Notes: generated by a model from the letters alone, not told the origin. Positions 17,300-27,515 are shown, numbered from the stretch's first letter. The stretch: DNA of 64,000 nt from Desulfoscipio geothermicus DSM 3669 (GCF_900115975.1 NZ_FOYM01000008.1:1-64000), one strand, 5' to 3'. Numbers and translations are program-made.

Positions 17300-18421
17300 C
17301 TAAATTCCCACCAGTAATCGAAATTGGATGAACAGCAGGCGCAGCAACTCCCGGGTGGAGGGGGAAATAACCATCACAGCCGCCACGGGCAGTAACGCGG
17401 CAATAAATATGGGCGCCAGGTGTTTTGCACGCAGCCTGCTTTTGTATAGTTTACTTACCCCCTTGGCATCGACCAGGATTGACCCGACCTTGGCCCGGAC
17501 CAGAAAGGTACTGGCCATTCCCTTGCGTCCTTTCTCCAAAAAATCAATCATGTTGGAGTGGGTGCCCACCGCCACAATCAACTCGGCACCGTACTCGTAA
17601 GCCATAAGCATGGCAATATCCTCACTGGTACCCGGCGCGGCGTAAGTAACCGCTTCCAGCCCAAGTTCGCGCACCCGGGCCATGCCCGGCGCTTTCCCGT
17701 TGGGGTATGCGTGCACTACCAGTTCAGCGCCGCAAAACAACGTTTTATCACTGACACTGTCCATGTCACCTACAATAATATCAGGCTTGAGCCCGAACTC
17801 CATCAGGGCGTCGGCCCCGCCGTCCACTCCAACCAGGACGGGGCTTATTTCATTAATATACGATTTTATGGCTTTCAAATCATCCTTGTAATTTTTGCCG
17901 CGCACGACAATCAGCACATGCTTACCTTTAAAATCAGTTTTTATTTCCGGCACTTTATATTCGCCGCAAATCAACCCAATTTCATGTTGGGCATAATCCA
18001 TGGTATTTTGGACAAAATGGGACAGTACATTTTCCAAGTTGCCCTTAGTTTTTTCCATTTTATGTATAATGATTTGGGCATTTAATTCCTTTCCGCTGGC
18101 CAGCACCCGACCGGCACGGATAATCTGACCGTTTTTTATTTCTATTTCTTCACCTTCCGTTAACAGTTCGAATAGATTACTGCCCGGGCAGTCTACTAAT
18201 TTGACCCCGGATTCTACCAGCCTAAGCGGGCCGCAATTAGGGTAAACTTCGCTCATTGATTCCTGCACATTGATAACCGCCCGTACATGCGCTTCCACCA
18301 GCGCATTGGCAGCCACTTCATCAAGATCACCATGATCTATAACGGCAATATCACCGGGCTGTAGTCGCTTTACCAGATGTTTTGTTTTTTTATCCAGCCG
18401 TACCGTTCCTTTAACAGCCAC
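17300..18421 (-). CDS. steA: SteA-like cytokinetic protein
   Basis: 373 residues from a GTG start with GGTGGG upstream. The central domain resembles thiamine pyrophosphokinase: VGVDGGADALMEFGLKPDII and VGDMDSVSDKTL (about 200-225). Two hydrophobic helices at the C-terminus (about 325-345 and 352-370) place it in the membrane. Corynebacterial SteA has the same plan and helps daughter-cell separation. The N-terminal 150 residues are unlike TPK. Whether it binds a nucleotide or thiamine-like ligand is unknown. Confidence 0.85.
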   Translation of the reverse strand: MAVKGTVRLDKKTKHLVKRLQPGDIAVIDHGDLDEVAANALVEAHVRAVINVQESMSEVYPNCGPLRLVESGVKLVDCPGSNLFELLTEGEEIEIKNGQIIRAGRVLASGKELNAQIIIHKMEKTKGNLENVLSHFVQNTMDYAQHEIGLICGEYKVPEIKTDFKGKHVLIVVRGKNYKDDLKAIKSYINEISPVLVGVDGGADALMEFGLKPDIIVGDMDSVSDKTLFCGAELVVHAYPNGKAPGMARVRELGLEAVTYAAPGTSEDIAMLMAYEYGAELIVAVGTHSNMIDFLEKGRKGMASTFLVRAKVGSILVDAKGVSKLYKSRLRAKHLAPIFIAALLPVAAVMVISPSTRELLRLLFIQFRLLVGI

Positions 18422-18520
18422 TTAATTTCACCCACCTTAACTTTAACATTTTACAGTTTTTGCTTATTTACGTCAAGATTAGGTTATATATTATGATGCG
18501 CGAATATGACTATAAAAAAT

Positions 18521-18616
18521 AAAAAAAGGGGACTGGCTCGGGAAAAAAAAGGGGACTGGCACCTTTTTCAAAATGTGAAAAAGGTGCCTGTCCCCTTTTT
18601 ATACCGGTGCCTGTTT
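18521..18616. repeat. Family A hairpin repeat, copy 2 (also likely spo0A terminator)
   Basis: GGGGACTGGCACC pairs with GGTGCCTGTCCCC around TTTTTCAAAATGTGAAAAA, itself paired. A truncated second unit lies on each side. Read on the minus strand the hairpin follows the spo0A stop within 20 bases and is followed by a run of eight T, so it should also work as an intrinsic terminator. Confidence 0.85.
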
Positions 18617-18617
18617 T

Positions 18618-19385
18618 TCAACTTACCTTGGCCTCGATGCGCAGCTTGTCCGCCACCATGGCGATAAATTCACTGTTGGTGGGTTTGCCACGCTGCAAAT
18701 TTATTGTATAGCCAAAAAACTTGGTCATCATTTCAATATTACCCCGATCCCAGGCCAATTCAATGGCGTGCCGGATAGCCCTTTCCACCCGGCTGGGTGT
18801 GGTTTGGTACTTATGAGCAATCATGGGATATAGTTCCTTGGTTACCGCCCCCAGTAAATTGACATCATCTATCACTTGCAAAATGGCATCCCGCAAGTAA
18901 TGGTATCCTTTTATATGAGCCGGCACGCCCATCTCGTGAATAATATTTGTAACAGCAACGTCAAGATTTTTCGGTTTGGCTACCGCAATATACTGGGAAT
19001 TTCGCATACCGCCCGCCAGCTGTCTGATCCTGGTGGAGAGCACGGAGAAATCAAATGGCTTTAAAATATAATAATCAGCACCAAGTTCCATGGCCCGTTG
19101 AGTAATGCTCTCCTGGCCAAAAGCTGTCAGCATGATAACCTTGGGGGCTTGTTTAATATTACCGTCATTTATTTTTTCCAGTACTCCAATACCGTCCAAA
19201 TGCGGCATAATTACATCCAAAACAAGCACGTCCGGTTTTTCTTCTTGGACCAGTTCCAGCGCTTCCAGGCCGTTTTGCGCAATGCCGGCCAATTCAAAAT
19301 CTTCCTGTTGCTGCAGAAATTCTCTTAACAATTCGCAAAATTCTTTGTTATCATCTGCAATTATAATTTTAATTACCTTTCTCAT
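18618..19385 (-). CDS. spo0A: Sporulation master regulator Spo0A
   Basis: 255 residues. The receiver domain (1-120) has the acidic pair Asp11-Asp12, phosphoacceptor Asp57 (VLVLDVIMP), Thr87 and Lys109. The C-terminal Spo0A_C DNA-binding domain (about 150-255) includes [19 protein letters not shown]. Phosphorylated Spo0A binds 0A boxes and switches on early sporulation genes. AGGAGG precedes the ATG. A sigma-H-like site and one candidate 0A box lie upstream. It follows spoIVB, the usual order in Firmicutes. Confidence 0.97.
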   Translation of the reverse strand: MRKVIKIIIADDNKEFCELLREFLQQQEDFELAGIAQNGLEALELVQEEKPDVLVLDVIMPHLDGIGVLEKINDGNIKQAPKVIMLTAFGQESITQRAMELGADYYILKPFDFSVLSTRIRQLAGGMRNSQYIAVAKPKNLDVAVTNIIHEMGVPAHIKGYHYLRDAILQVIDDVNLLGAVTKELYPMIAHKYQTTPSRVERAIRHAIELAWDRGNIEMMTKFFGYTINLQRGKPTNSEFIAMVADKLRIEAKVS

Positions 19386-19434
19386 TAAAATTCCCGCCTC
19401 CTAAAATGCTTCTAATTTTCTATAAATAATTTCT

Positions 19435-19460
19435 TTCGACGTAGAGGAGGGAATACCTTT
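19435..19460 (-). promoter_or_regulatory. Possible 0A box and sigma-H-like element upstream of spo0A
   Basis: On the minus strand AAAGGTATT (19452-19460) resembles a sigma-H -35 element, and ACGTCGAA (19435-19442) matches the 0A box TGTCGAA at six of seven positions. It lies 50-75 bases before the start codon, as in the controlled promoter of Bacillus spo0A. The -10 is not convincing. Confidence 0.3.
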
Positions 19461-19516
19461 ATTTTATTTTAACTTTTTTGTTAAATTTTTACTTTTTTAT
19501 TGGGCGTAATTTACAT

Positions 19517-20854
19517 TTATCCCACTTTACTTTGGATATTCTTCTCATTTAACAAATTTACTTGCTTTAACATGTTTTCTGCCAGGACACCATAGCCCCT
19601 GGTGGGATCATTGATAAATACATGAGTTACCGCTCCGACCAGCCGCCCGTTTTGGATAATCGGGCTGCCGCTCATCCCCTGAATTATTCCTCCGGTACGT
19701 CGGATCAATTCTTGGTCTGTAACCTTTATTACCATTCCTTTACCCTGCTTTCCTGCTGGAAAGACATCTATAATTTGAATATTGAACTTTTCAATTTTGT
19801 TTTTATCCAGGACAGTGAAAATTTCTGCCGGTCCTTTCTCTATTTGATAGCGCATGGCTACCGGAATGGGTTTATTATAGTATGGATTGGAAATGCCTTT
19901 TTCCAGCTTGCCGAAAATACCGCATTCGGTATTTTTTTCTATGTTGCCGATTATATCACTTTCTCCCTTGAATACACCCATTTTTTCCCCGGGTTGTCCC
20001 TTTCTGCCGGGATGCAAGCCCTTTATCGCAGCTTCCACTATTTTACCGTCAACAGAATTAACGCTGCTGCCGCTGTCAAAATCAGCTATAATATGTCCAA
20101 GCGCCCCGTAAGTCCTGGACCCGGGCTCGTAAAAGGTCAATGTGCCTACGCCTGCGGTACTGTCTTTGACAAACAACCCGATGCGGTAGCGACCGGTTTT
20201 TTCACATAAAATAGGGGTTATACTGGCCAGTCTGGTTTTTTTTCCATGTTTGACTAATAAATTAACATCTTTTTCCTGCCTGCCATAATGATCTATGACT
20301 TCCTGCAACTGGGCCTCACTGGTAACTTTTTTATTGTTCACCCGCAGTATCAGGTCGCCAACCACAATGCCGGCTTCCCGGGCGGGAAATTTCTTATCGC
20401 CATTGTGCTCAACACCAGCCTCACCGACCACCATTACCCCTTCGGCATGCAGTAAAATACCCACCGATTGGCCACCCGGTATAACCTTTTCCGGCACCAC
20501 TACATTGACCATCATCCGATGGATAGGCACAAGACCGAAAAGTTTAACCTGCATTTCCAGTTCCCCCGGTTCCATTGCCACCGGCATCACATCGCTGGGG
20601 TGGTAAGTAAATTCATGATATTGATTTCCGTCAACGGAAAAAATGCCACCGGCAGAATGCAAATCCAGGCTGCTGTTTTCCAAAATAAGTCCGGGCAATT
20701 CCATGCCATGGACAATTTTATCGCCTACCTTGACGTACTGCCGGTCCGGAAGAAAATTGTGCCAATAGGAATTTAGAGTCATTAAAGACATTACAAGTGC
20801 AAATACTACAATAAATACTTTGCCCATTAAGCTGTTTTTCTTGCTGCGACTCAA
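19517..20854 (-). CDS. spoIVB: SpoIVB serine peptidase (S55)
   Basis: 445 residues from a TTG start with GGGAGGT upstream. SpoIVB is secreted from the forespore into the intermembrane space and starts sigma-K activation by cutting SpoIVFA. It has an N-terminal signal/anchor helix (about 12-28), a PDZ domain (about 125-205), and the peptidase domain with the catalytic His in GALGHIIADFDSGSSV and Ser in GMSGSPIIQNGRLVGAVTHV. It is divergent in length by only a few residues from family members. Confidence 0.95.
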   Translation of the reverse strand: MSRSKKNSLMGKVFIVVFALVMSLMTLNSYWHNFLPDRQYVKVGDKIVHGMELPGLILENSSLDLHSAGGIFSVDGNQYHEFTYHPSDVMPVAMEPGELEMQVKLFGLVPIHRMMVNVVVPEKVIPGGQSVGILLHAEGVMVVGEAGVEHNGDKKFPAREAGIVVGDLILRVNNKKVTSEAQLQEVIDHYGRQEKDVNLLVKHGKKTRLASITPILCEKTGRYRIGLFVKDSTAGVGTLTFYEPGSRTYGALGHIIADFDSGSSVNSVDGKIVEAAIKGLHPGRKGQPGEKMGVFKGESDIIGNIEKNTECGIFGKLEKGISNPYYNKPIPVAMRYQIEKGPAEIFTVLDKNKIEKFNIQIIDVFPAGKQGKGMVIKVTDQELIRRTGGIIQGMSGSPIIQNGRLVGAVTHVFINDPTRGYGVLAENMLKQVNLLNEKNIQSKVG

Positions 20855-21080
20855 AAAGGCACACCTCCCTTTTTTTCATGATAGTCAAACCTTCATAAAT
20901 AAAAAAATTACAGGCTTGCTGGCATGGCGCTTAATAAAAGTATTTCTTCCGCTTTTTTTAATATTAAATTGGCCTCGCGGCAGCCGATTTATTCCGCCCT
21001 GTAGTACCGTACATTGGCATGGTCAGTTGGGACGCGGTGTGTTCATTGTTTGTAACATATTGATAGCTGAAAAAAGGCAT
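20855..21080. other. Intergenic stretch between recN and spoIVB
   Basis: No gene is seen. It contains a candidate forespore promoter for spoIVB (20965-20994) and AT-rich leader sequence with the ribosome site at the spoIVB end. Confidence 0.4.
20965..20994 (-). promoter_or_regulatory. Possible sigma-G-type promoter of spoIVB
   Basis: On the minus strand GAATA (20990-20994), 18 bases, CAATTTA (20965-20971). The -35 matches the forespore pattern GHATR well, the -10 CATNNTA only partly. It is about 110 bases before the start. spoIVB is sigma-G dependent in Bacillus. Confidence 0.3.
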
Positions 21081-21105
21081 AAAAAAAGACCGCAGTTTTG
21101 CGGTC
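21081..21105 (-). terminator. Terminator of recN
   Basis: GACCGCA-TTT-TGCGGTC (21088-21105) forms a 7-bp stem with a short loop. On the minus strand seven T follow at once (21087-21081). It lies 62 bases beyond the recN stop. Confidence 0.85.
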
Positions 21106-21166
21106 GGCAAAATTTTTTGAAAAAATTTTAACCATAAAGAGCCCGTGTTTTTTATTAGTATACCGG

Positions 21167-22849
21167 TCAAGACTCACCAAGCAGTTTGCGCACGTGCCGC
21201 ACCAGAGGCTCCGACTGGCTGTCCCCGCCCAACATACGGCTAAGTTCGTTGATGCGCTCCTCGCCTTCCAGGCGGTGCACTGTGGTGACCGTTCTGCCCC
21301 CATCGGTTGATTTTTTAATCAGATAATGGGTTACGGCTACCGCGGCCACGGCTGTGGCGTGGGTTACACAGAGTATTTGCCTTTCCCGGCCCAGTTGCTC
21401 CAGCTTTTCCGCCACGGCCTGCAGCGTGCGACCACCAATACCGGCGTCCACTTCGTCAAAAACCAGGGTGCCGACGTCATCGGTGGTGGCCAGGATAGAC
21501 TTTAAAGCCAACATCACCCGGGACAATTCCCCGCCCGAGGCGATTTTGGCCAGGGGACGCAGCGGCTCACCCAGATTGGGGGATATGAGAAACTCCACTT
21601 TGTTGATACCTCGGGCACCCGGGTCGGCGGCATCAACCTGAACAGCAAAATGCACGCTGCCCATTTCCAGGTCTTGCAGTTCGTTTTCGATAGCCTTTTC
21701 CAAGCTACCTGCCGCATTATGCCTACCTTCTTCAAGTTGTTTGGCCAGATTGAAATATTCCCGCTCGCTTTTATGTACCAGTTCTTCCAGTCCCTCTACA
21801 TCGGTTTCCAGTAACTGCAGTTCCTCCAGTTCCGCGGCAATGTTTCGGCGGTAAGCCAGTATTTCCGCCACGCTCGCGCCGTATTTCCTTTTCAGGCGCT
21901 CTATTGTAGCCAGCCGATCCTCTATGTAATCCAGTTCTTGCGGGTTAATGTCCACGTTTTCCCGCTGCGCCGCCAGTTCGCGGGCAGCTTCTTCAACCAG
22001 GCACAGCGCGGAATAAACATTATCCAGGCAGGTTCTGCAGTCCGGCAGGTAGCGGCACAGTTCATCCAGGTCGTTTTTGGCTTCACCCAACAAATCAACC
22101 GCTGCGGGGTAGTGTCCGGTCCCCTTGTAAATGCGGTTCAGCACCTGCTCGGCCAGCAGGCCGATTTTTTCGGCGTTGGCCAGCAAATCGCGCCTTTTAA
22201 TCAAAGCCTCTTCATCTTCCCCGGTCAGGTTGGCGGCATCAATTTCATCCATCTGGTATTTGATCATGTCCATGCGCTGCTGCCTCTCCCGACCGCCGGA
22301 GATTATTTGCTCCCGCAATTGCACGTTCTTGCGCCATTCCCGGAAAACCCGGCCGGTTTGTCTTAATAATTCAAGCAAATCCGGGCCGCCGTATCTGTCC
22401 AGCAAGAGCATTTGCTTGTCCGACTGCATCAGGGACTGCTGATCATGCTGGCCGTGCAAATCAACCAAAGAACCGGCAATTTGTTTATAGCTGCTCAGGT
22501 TGACTATGCGTCCGTTAACGCGACAGGTATTGCGACCCTGGCGGTTTATTTCCCGGCTCAATATCAACGTCCCCGGGTCAGCTTCATCGGGTTCCAAACC
22601 TGCTTTCAGCATCCTGGCCCGTACGGTTTCCATCCGGCTGATGTCAAAGGTTGCCTGAACCAGTGCCCGGTCCCGTCCGCTGCGCACCGAACCGGTTTGC
22701 GCTCGCCCCCCCAGCGCCACCTGGAGCGCTTCCAAAACAATGGATTTACCAGCGCCCGTTTCACCCGTCAGTACGTTTAACCCGGCGCCAAATTCCATCT
22801 CTATAACATCAATTAACCCAAAATCCTTTATATAAAGCGAAATCAACAC
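21167..22849 (-). CDS. recN: DNA repair ATPase RecN
   Basis: 560 residues, usual family length. RecN is an SMC-like protein that gathers at double-strand breaks. Walker A GETGAGKS is at 29-36, a central coiled coil spans about 150-370, and the C-terminal part carries the ABC signature SGGELSRVMLALK and Walker B TLVFDEVDAGIGG. Start GTG with GGGAGG upstream. It follows argR by 7 bases and is in the argR-recN-spoIVB-spo0A order found in Bacillus. Confidence 0.96.
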   Translation of the reverse strand: MLISLYIKDFGLIDVIEMEFGAGLNVLTGETGAGKSIVLEALQVALGGRAQTGSVRSGRDRALVQATFDISRMETVRARMLKAGLEPDEADPGTLILSREINRQGRNTCRVNGRIVNLSSYKQIAGSLVDLHGQHDQQSLMQSDKQMLLLDRYGGPDLLELLRQTGRVFREWRKNVQLREQIISGGRERQQRMDMIKYQMDEIDAANLTGEDEEALIKRRDLLANAEKIGLLAEQVLNRIYKGTGHYPAAVDLLGEAKNDLDELCRYLPDCRTCLDNVYSALCLVEEAARELAAQRENVDINPQELDYIEDRLATIERLKRKYGASVAEILAYRRNIAAELEELQLLETDVEGLEELVHKSEREYFNLAKQLEEGRHNAAGSLEKAIENELQDLEMGSVHFAVQVDAADPGARGINKVEFLISPNLGEPLRPLAKIASGGELSRVMLALKSILATTDDVGTLVFDEVDAGIGGRTLQAVAEKLEQLGRERQILCVTHATAVAAVAVTHYLIKKSTDGGRTVTTVHRLEGEERINELSRMLGGDSQSEPLVRHVRKLLGES

Positions 22850-22856
22850 CAGCGTT

Positions 22857-23312
22857 TCACCTCCCGGTCAGGGCGACGAACTTTTTTAAAATGGTATGTG
22901 TCATTTTTTTAGGCTTGATCACCACCAGTATAGTGTCATCCCCGGCCACGGTACCGATTATTTCCGGCCACCCGGCATGGTCGATGGTGGAAGCCACCCC
23001 CTGGGCCTCCCCGGGTAATGTTTTGATGATGATCAGGTTTTCGCTGCTATCCAGGGATACTACCGAGTCTTTAAACAGCCTTTTCATGCGGTCTTCATTT
23101 CTGGGATTCAGCGGCTCACCGGGAACGGTGTAACGGGAAACCCCGGATTTTCCGGGTACCTTTATCAAACCAAGTTCCTTGATATCCCTGGAAATTGTTG
23201 CCTGAGTAACTGAAAACCCGGCTTTTTGCAACGCACTCACCAGTTCCTCCTGGGTGCTGATTTCCTGATCTTTGATGGTCTCAAGGATTTTTTTATGGCG
23301 CCAGGCTTTCAT
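22857..23312 (-). CDS. argR: Arginine repressor ArgR/AhrC
   Basis: 151 residues. The N-terminal winged helix (about 1-70) includes [18 protein letters not shown]; the C-terminal hexamerisation and arginine-binding domain has [12 protein letters not shown] with its Asp pair. It represses arginine synthesis genes and activates catabolism. No arginine gene is in the window; it is kept here by old synteny with recN. Its start overlaps the end of the methyltransferase gene by 20 bases. Confidence 0.95.
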   Translation of the reverse strand: MKAWRHKKILETIKDQEISTQEELVSALQKAGFSVTQATISRDIKELGLIKVPGKSGVSRYTVPGEPLNPRNEDRMKRLFKDSVVSLDSSENLIIIKTLPGEAQGVASTIDHAGWPEIIGTVAGDDTILVVIKPKKMTHTILKKFVALTGR

Positions 23313-23910
23313 TTTCCTCGTTCACCCTTTCTATAAAAATTAAAAAGGGGGCAGAAGACGACCGGTTGGCAAAAGTAATCCTGAGCACCCCAAAAACCCC
23401 CGGGTCCAAATTTTTTGCCAGTTGATCTACAGCGTCACTTTCATCTTCAGCACCCTGGTGAGCGGTATATACCACAATACTTACTCTTCCCCCCGGTTTT
23501 AATAGATTTAAAGCAGTATGCAGCGCCTTTATCGTGGTATCCGGCCTGGTTGTTTTATTATGGTCGCCGCCGGGTAAATAACCCAAATTAAACATAAACC
23601 CATCCACGGGATGAGTTATGTAGCGGCCCATTTCTTCATGACCGGCGTTAACCAACACAACATTTTTTTCCCTGCCGGCCTGTTTCAAACGCCCGGCGGT
23701 GGCATCCAGCGCCCCGCGCTGAATGTCAAAAGCGAATACTTTGCCGCTATCCCCTACCGCGCCGGCTAAAAAAAGAGTGTCGTAACCGTTACCCGCCGTG
23801 GCATCAACCGCCACACACCCCTCATGTAAAATTTCGCCGATGAACTTTTGCGCCAGAAGGGCGGCATTGCCACGTATACCCGCGAAACGAACGGGTAATC
23901 CGTCATACAT
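23293..23910 (-). CDS. mnmM: tRNA 5-aminomethyl-2-thiouridine methyltransferase-like MnmM (YtqB)
   Basis: 205 residues. Class I SAM-dependent methyltransferase: [16 protein letters not shown] is the SAM loop and VFAFDIQ the acidic strand end. The [15 protein letters not shown] motif is typical of YtqB, now known to be MnmM, which makes mnm5s2U34 from nm5s2U34 in Gram-positive tRNAs. The ATG at 23910 has GAAGG upstream; a GTG four codons earlier overlaps that site and is less likely. It overlaps nadK by 8 bases. Confidence 0.82.
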   Translation of the reverse strand: MYDGLPVRFAGIRGNAALLAQKFIGEILHEGCVAVDATAGNGYDTLFLAGAVGDSGKVFAFDIQRGALDATAGRLKQAGREKNVVLVNAGHEEMGRYITHPVDGFMFNLGYLPGGDHNKTTRPDTTIKALHTALNLLKPGGRVSIVVYTAHQGAEDESDAVDQLAKNLDPGVFGVLRITFANRSSSAPFLIFIERVNEENESLAP

Positions 23911-24769
23911 TAATTCCGTCACCTTCTTTTAATTTATCCCGCAATATATCAAAAAATGTTCGGTTATTTAGTTTGATAAATTTAGCCCGGTGATCCGCCT
24001 TCCTGATCCTGACGGTATCACCGTACTGCAGGGGCATCCCGTGCTGCCCGTCCATGGTTAGCATCACCTCGCCCTGGTCGGAAAGCAGGGTGATCCGTAC
24101 CTGGCTATCCGCTGAAATGACCAGGGGCCTGGCCCACAGAGCATGCGGGCATATGGGAGTCACCAGCATCAGGTCCAGATCGGGCGCCACCAGCGGCCCA
24201 CCCGCCGATAGGGAGTAAGCCGTGGAACCGGTGGGGGTGGCAATAATCACCCCGTCTGCGTGGTAACTGTTGAAGTGCTGCCCGTCTACCACGGCGTCAA
24301 ATATGATAAGCCTGGCAAACCCGCCCTTGGTAATTACAGCGTCATTCAGGCCGCTTACCGGCGCGTAGGTTTGCCCACCCCTGATAACGCAGGCTTCCAG
24401 CATCATGCGCTCTACAATAGTATACTTGCCCGTTAGCAGTTGTTCCAGGGCCCCGTAAAGGTGGGGGATGTCCACCTCGGTAAGAAACCCCAGGCGCCCC
24501 AGATTTACGCCGAAAACGGGCACGCCCACCGGAGCCGCCAGTCGTGCGCTGCTGAGCAGTGAACCGTCTCCGCCCAGCACTATCAGGCATTCCACCTTCT
24601 TAACCATTTCCCGGCGGGTACAGCCGGTTGACTGCCTGTCGATCTTGCCCGCGGTTTCGTCGTCCAGGATAAGGGTAACGCCCCTGTCGTCCAGCCAAGC
24701 ATTAATGTCGTTGACCAAGGGTGCTATTTTATCTTTTCCCAGGTTGGATAACAGGCCGATAACCTTCAA
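23903..24769 (-). CDS. nadK: NAD kinase
   Basis: 288 residues from a TTG start with GGAGG 8 bases before it. It phosphorylates NAD+ to NADP+. Family motifs are LGGDGSLLSSAR near residue 65, NLGRLGFLTEVD, and the Gly-rich PTGSTAYSLSAGGP near 180. The product supplies NADPH for dxs-pathway and fatty-acid enzymes, but the linkage to tlyA and recN is simply the conserved Firmicute order. Confidence 0.95.
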   Translation of the reverse strand: MKVIGLLSNLGKDKIAPLVNDINAWLDDRGVTLILDDETAGKIDRQSTGCTRREMVKKVECLIVLGGDGSLLSSARLAAPVGVPVFGVNLGRLGFLTEVDIPHLYGALEQLLTGKYTIVERMMLEACVIRGGQTYAPVSGLNDAVITKGGFARLIIFDAVVDGQHFNSYHADGVIIATPTGSTAYSLSAGGPLVAPDLDLMLVTPICPHALWARPLVISADSQVRITLLSDQGEVMLTMDGQHGMPLQYGDTVRIRKADHRAKFIKLNNRTFFDILRDKLKEGDGINV

Positions 24770-24781
24770 AAGATAAACCTC

Positions 24782-25591
24782 CTACCCCAGGTTCCGGTGC
24801 GCTTCCCGGACAACCTGATCGACCAGTTCGGGCAAACCCTGAACACTGCCGGCGGGTTTTTGGAAATACAGTAGGTATTCAATGTTGCCCTCCGGGCCCT
24901 TGACCGGCGAGTAATCCAGCCCCAATACCGCAATGCCGTTATCTATAGCCGCCGTAGACACTTTTTGCAGCACGCTCCGGTGCACCCCGGCGTCCTTGAC
25001 CACGCCTTTTTTGCCAACGTGCTCGCGCCCCGCTTCAAATTGGGGCTTAACCAGGGCCACCCCTTCAAACTCGTCCAGCAGGTAACTCACCCGGGGCAGC
25101 ACCAGGGTGAGGGAAATAAAAGATACGTCAATGGTCACAAAATCCGGGATGCCCGAAGTAAACACGTCCTTTTCCATGTAGCGGACATTGGTCCGTTCCA
25201 GCACCTTCACCCGCGGGTCGTTGCGCAAAGACCAGGCCATTTGCCCGTAACCAACGTCCACTGCGTAAACCGCGGCGGCGCCGTTCTGCAGTGCGCAGTC
25301 TGTAAAGCCTCCGGTGGATGCACCGATGTCCAGCACCACCTTCCCCCGCAAATTAATGGAAAAAACTTGCAGCGCCCGGGCCAGTTTAAAGCCGCCCCGG
25401 CTGACATAGGGCATTTTTTCCCGGATAGTAATCTCAGTGTCGGCAATATCTACATTGTGACCGGGTTTATTTACCTTTGTGCCGTTGACCAGAACGTCCC
25501 CGGCCATAATGGCGGCCCGGGCCTTTTCCCGGCTGGTAAAGTAGCCTTTCTCAACCAGCAGCAGGTCAATTCTTCTTTTCTCAGCAGCCAC
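24782..25591 (-). CDS. tlyA: TlyA rRNA 2'-O-methyltransferase / hemolysin A family
   Basis: 269 residues. An S4 RNA-binding domain (RIDLLLVEKGYFTSREKARA, about 5-65) precedes an FtsJ-like domain with SAM motif DIGASTGGFTDCAL and the catalytic region near VTIDVSFISL. TlyA methylates cytidines in 16S and 23S rRNA in mycobacteria; Firmicute YqxC is less studied. I chose the GTG at 25591, 4 bases after the dxs stop, with GGAGG about 10 bases upstream inside the dxs end. Confidence 0.9.
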   Translation of the reverse strand: MAAEKRRIDLLLVEKGYFTSREKARAAIMAGDVLVNGTKVNKPGHNVDIADTEITIREKMPYVSRGGFKLARALQVFSINLRGKVVLDIGASTGGFTDCALQNGAAAVYAVDVGYGQMAWSLRNDPRVKVLERTNVRYMEKDVFTSGIPDFVTIDVSFISLTLVLPRVSYLLDEFEGVALVKPQFEAGREHVGKKGVVKDAGVHRSVLQKVSTAAIDNGIAVLGLDYSPVKGPEGNIEYLLYFQKPAGSVQGLPELVDQVVREAHRNLG

Positions 25592-25595
25592 GTCT

Positions 25596-27515
25596 TCATG
25601 AACCTCCGCCCAGGCCAACCAATTTCCTGCCTTTGGCCGCGCGCGTTTTGACCATTTCCCGGGCCGCTTCAACCAGCCCTTGCGCGGTCAGGCCGTATTT
25701 TTCACGCAGCAGCGCTTGGCTACCGTGTTCCACAAATGTATCCGCAATGCCCAGGCACTTCACCTGGATATCATGCAGCCCCCGGGATTCCAACAACTCC
25801 AGGACTGCTGAACCAAACCCGCCGGCCAGGACGTTTTCTTCAATGGTGATTAAACGTCCGGTGCGTTTGGCATGTTCGGCAATGCATGCGGCGTCCAGGG
25901 GCTTGACAAACCTGGCGTTGATCACCGTGGCCAGCACGCCCTGTTCTTTAAGCATGGCCGCTGCCCGGCGAGCCACCGGTACCATGTTGCCCACCGCCAG
26001 CAGGGTGATATCCTTGCCCTCGCTCAGCACCTCCGCTTTGCCCACGGGTATATCCCGGTACTGGCGGTCCAGGGCCACGCCCAGGCCGGTGCCCCGTGGG
26101 TAGCGCAGGGCGCACGGGCCGTTTACTTGCAGCGCGGTGTTCAGCATGTGTTGGAGCTCGTTTTCGTCAGCCGGTGCCATTATGGTCATGTTTGGTATAT
26201 TACGCAGGAAAGAATAGTCGAACAGGCCGTGGTGCGTGGGTCCGTCGTCCCCCACAATTCCGGCCCGGTCAATGGCAAAAACCACCGGCAGGTTCTGCAG
26301 GCAGACATCGTGCAATATCTGGTCGTAAGCCCGTTGTAAAAACGTGGAATATATGGCCACCACAGGTTTCAAACCCGAGATGGCCAGGCCCGCCGCCAGG
26401 GTTACGGCATGTTGTTCCGCAATGCCCACATCAAAAAACCGGCGGGGAAACTTACCGGCGAATTCGGTCAAGCCGGTGCCGCTGCACATGGCGGCGGTAA
26501 TGGCCACGATACACGGGTCCTGTTCGGCCAGTTGCACCAGCGTACGTCCGAATATTTCCGTGTAGGTACTGATATCGCTTTTTTTCAGGCAATCCCCCGA
26601 GCTAATGTCAAATGGCCCGATGCCGTGGAACTTATCCGCCTTTTCCACCGCCGGTGCGTACCCGTGTCCTTTTTGGGTGATTACATGTACCAGCACCGGC
26701 CCGCCCAGGGATTTGGCCTGTTCAAAGGTGTTAAGCATGGCGGATATATTATGCCCGTCAATTGGTCCCAGATAGGTGAAACCCAGTTCTTCGAAAATCA
26801 TCCCCGGTACCACCAGGTATTTAAAGCTATCCTTTAAACGCTCGGCTACTTTGAGCACCTTGGAACCAATGGAAGGAATCCGGCGCAGGATTTGTTCGAT
26901 CTCATCCTTGCCCCGTGAATATTTGGGGTCGGTCCGAATCCTGTTCAAATACCCGGCCATGGCACCTACATTGGGAGCGATGCTCATTTCGTTGTCGTTC
27001 AATACTACAATGATGTCTTTCTGTAGATGTCCGGCGTGGTTCAGCGCCTCAAAGGCCATGCCCCCGGTCATCGCCCCGTCGCCGATAACCGCCACCACGG
27101 AATATTCTTCGCCTTTCATATCCCTGGCCAGCGCTATGCCCAGGGCGGCGGAAATGGAAGTGCTGCTGTGCCCTGTTCCAAAAGCGTCGTGCTCGCTTTC
27201 ATCCGGGCGCGGAAACCCGCTCAGGCCGCCGTGGCAGCGCAAAGTATCAAACCGCTCCCGCCGTCCGGTGATCAATTTATGCACGTAACTCTGGTGACCG
27301 ACATCCCAAATGATTTTATTCCGGGGCGTCTGAAAAATTTTGTGCAATGCCAGGGTCAATTCCACCACGCCCAAATTGGGTGCCAGATGCCCGCCGTTGC
27401 GCGCCACCGTGACGATTATTTCCTCCCTGATTTCACCGGCCAGTTGCTCCAGTTGGGCCACTGTGAGGGCCCTGATGTCGCCGGGAGAATTTACCTGTTG
27501 CAAGTACTTGCCCAA
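25596..27515 (-). CDS. dxs: 1-deoxy-D-xylulose-5-phosphate synthase
   Basis: 639 residues. First enzyme of the MEP isoprenoid pathway: pyruvate plus glyceraldehyde-3-phosphate to DXP, with thiamine diphosphate. The TPP motif [18 protein letters not shown] and [14 protein letters not shown] are present near residues 150-190; transketolase central and C-terminal domains follow ([15 protein letters not shown]). It starts with TTG. It belongs with ispA upstream; oapA and the OLE RNA lie between the two, as in Bacillus halodurans. Confidence 0.96.
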   Translation of the reverse strand: MGKYLQQVNSPGDIRALTVAQLEQLAGEIREEIIVTVARNGGHLAPNLGVVELTLALHKIFQTPRNKIIWDVGHQSYVHKLITGRRERFDTLRCHGGLSGFPRPDESEHDAFGTGHSSTSISAALGIALARDMKGEEYSVVAVIGDGAMTGGMAFEALNHAGHLQKDIIVVLNDNEMSIAPNVGAMAGYLNRIRTDPKYSRGKDEIEQILRRIPSIGSKVLKVAERLKDSFKYLVVPGMIFEELGFTYLGPIDGHNISAMLNTFEQAKSLGGPVLVHVITQKGHGYAPAVEKADKFHGIGPFDISSGDCLKKSDISTYTEIFGRTLVQLAEQDPCIVAITAAMCSGTGLTEFAGKFPRRFFDVGIAEQHAVTLAAGLAISGLKPVVAIYSTFLQRAYDQILHDVCLQNLPVVFAIDRAGIVGDDGPTHHGLFDYSFLRNIPNMTIMAPADENELQHMLNTALQVNGPCALRYPRGTGLGVALDRQYRDIPVGKAEVLSEGKDITLLAVGNMVPVARRAAAMLKEQGVLATVINARFVKPLDAACIAEHAKRTGRLITIEENVLAGGFGSAVLELLESRGLHDIQVKCLGIADTFVEHGSQALLREKYGLTAQGLVEAAREMVKTRAAKGRKLVGLGGGS

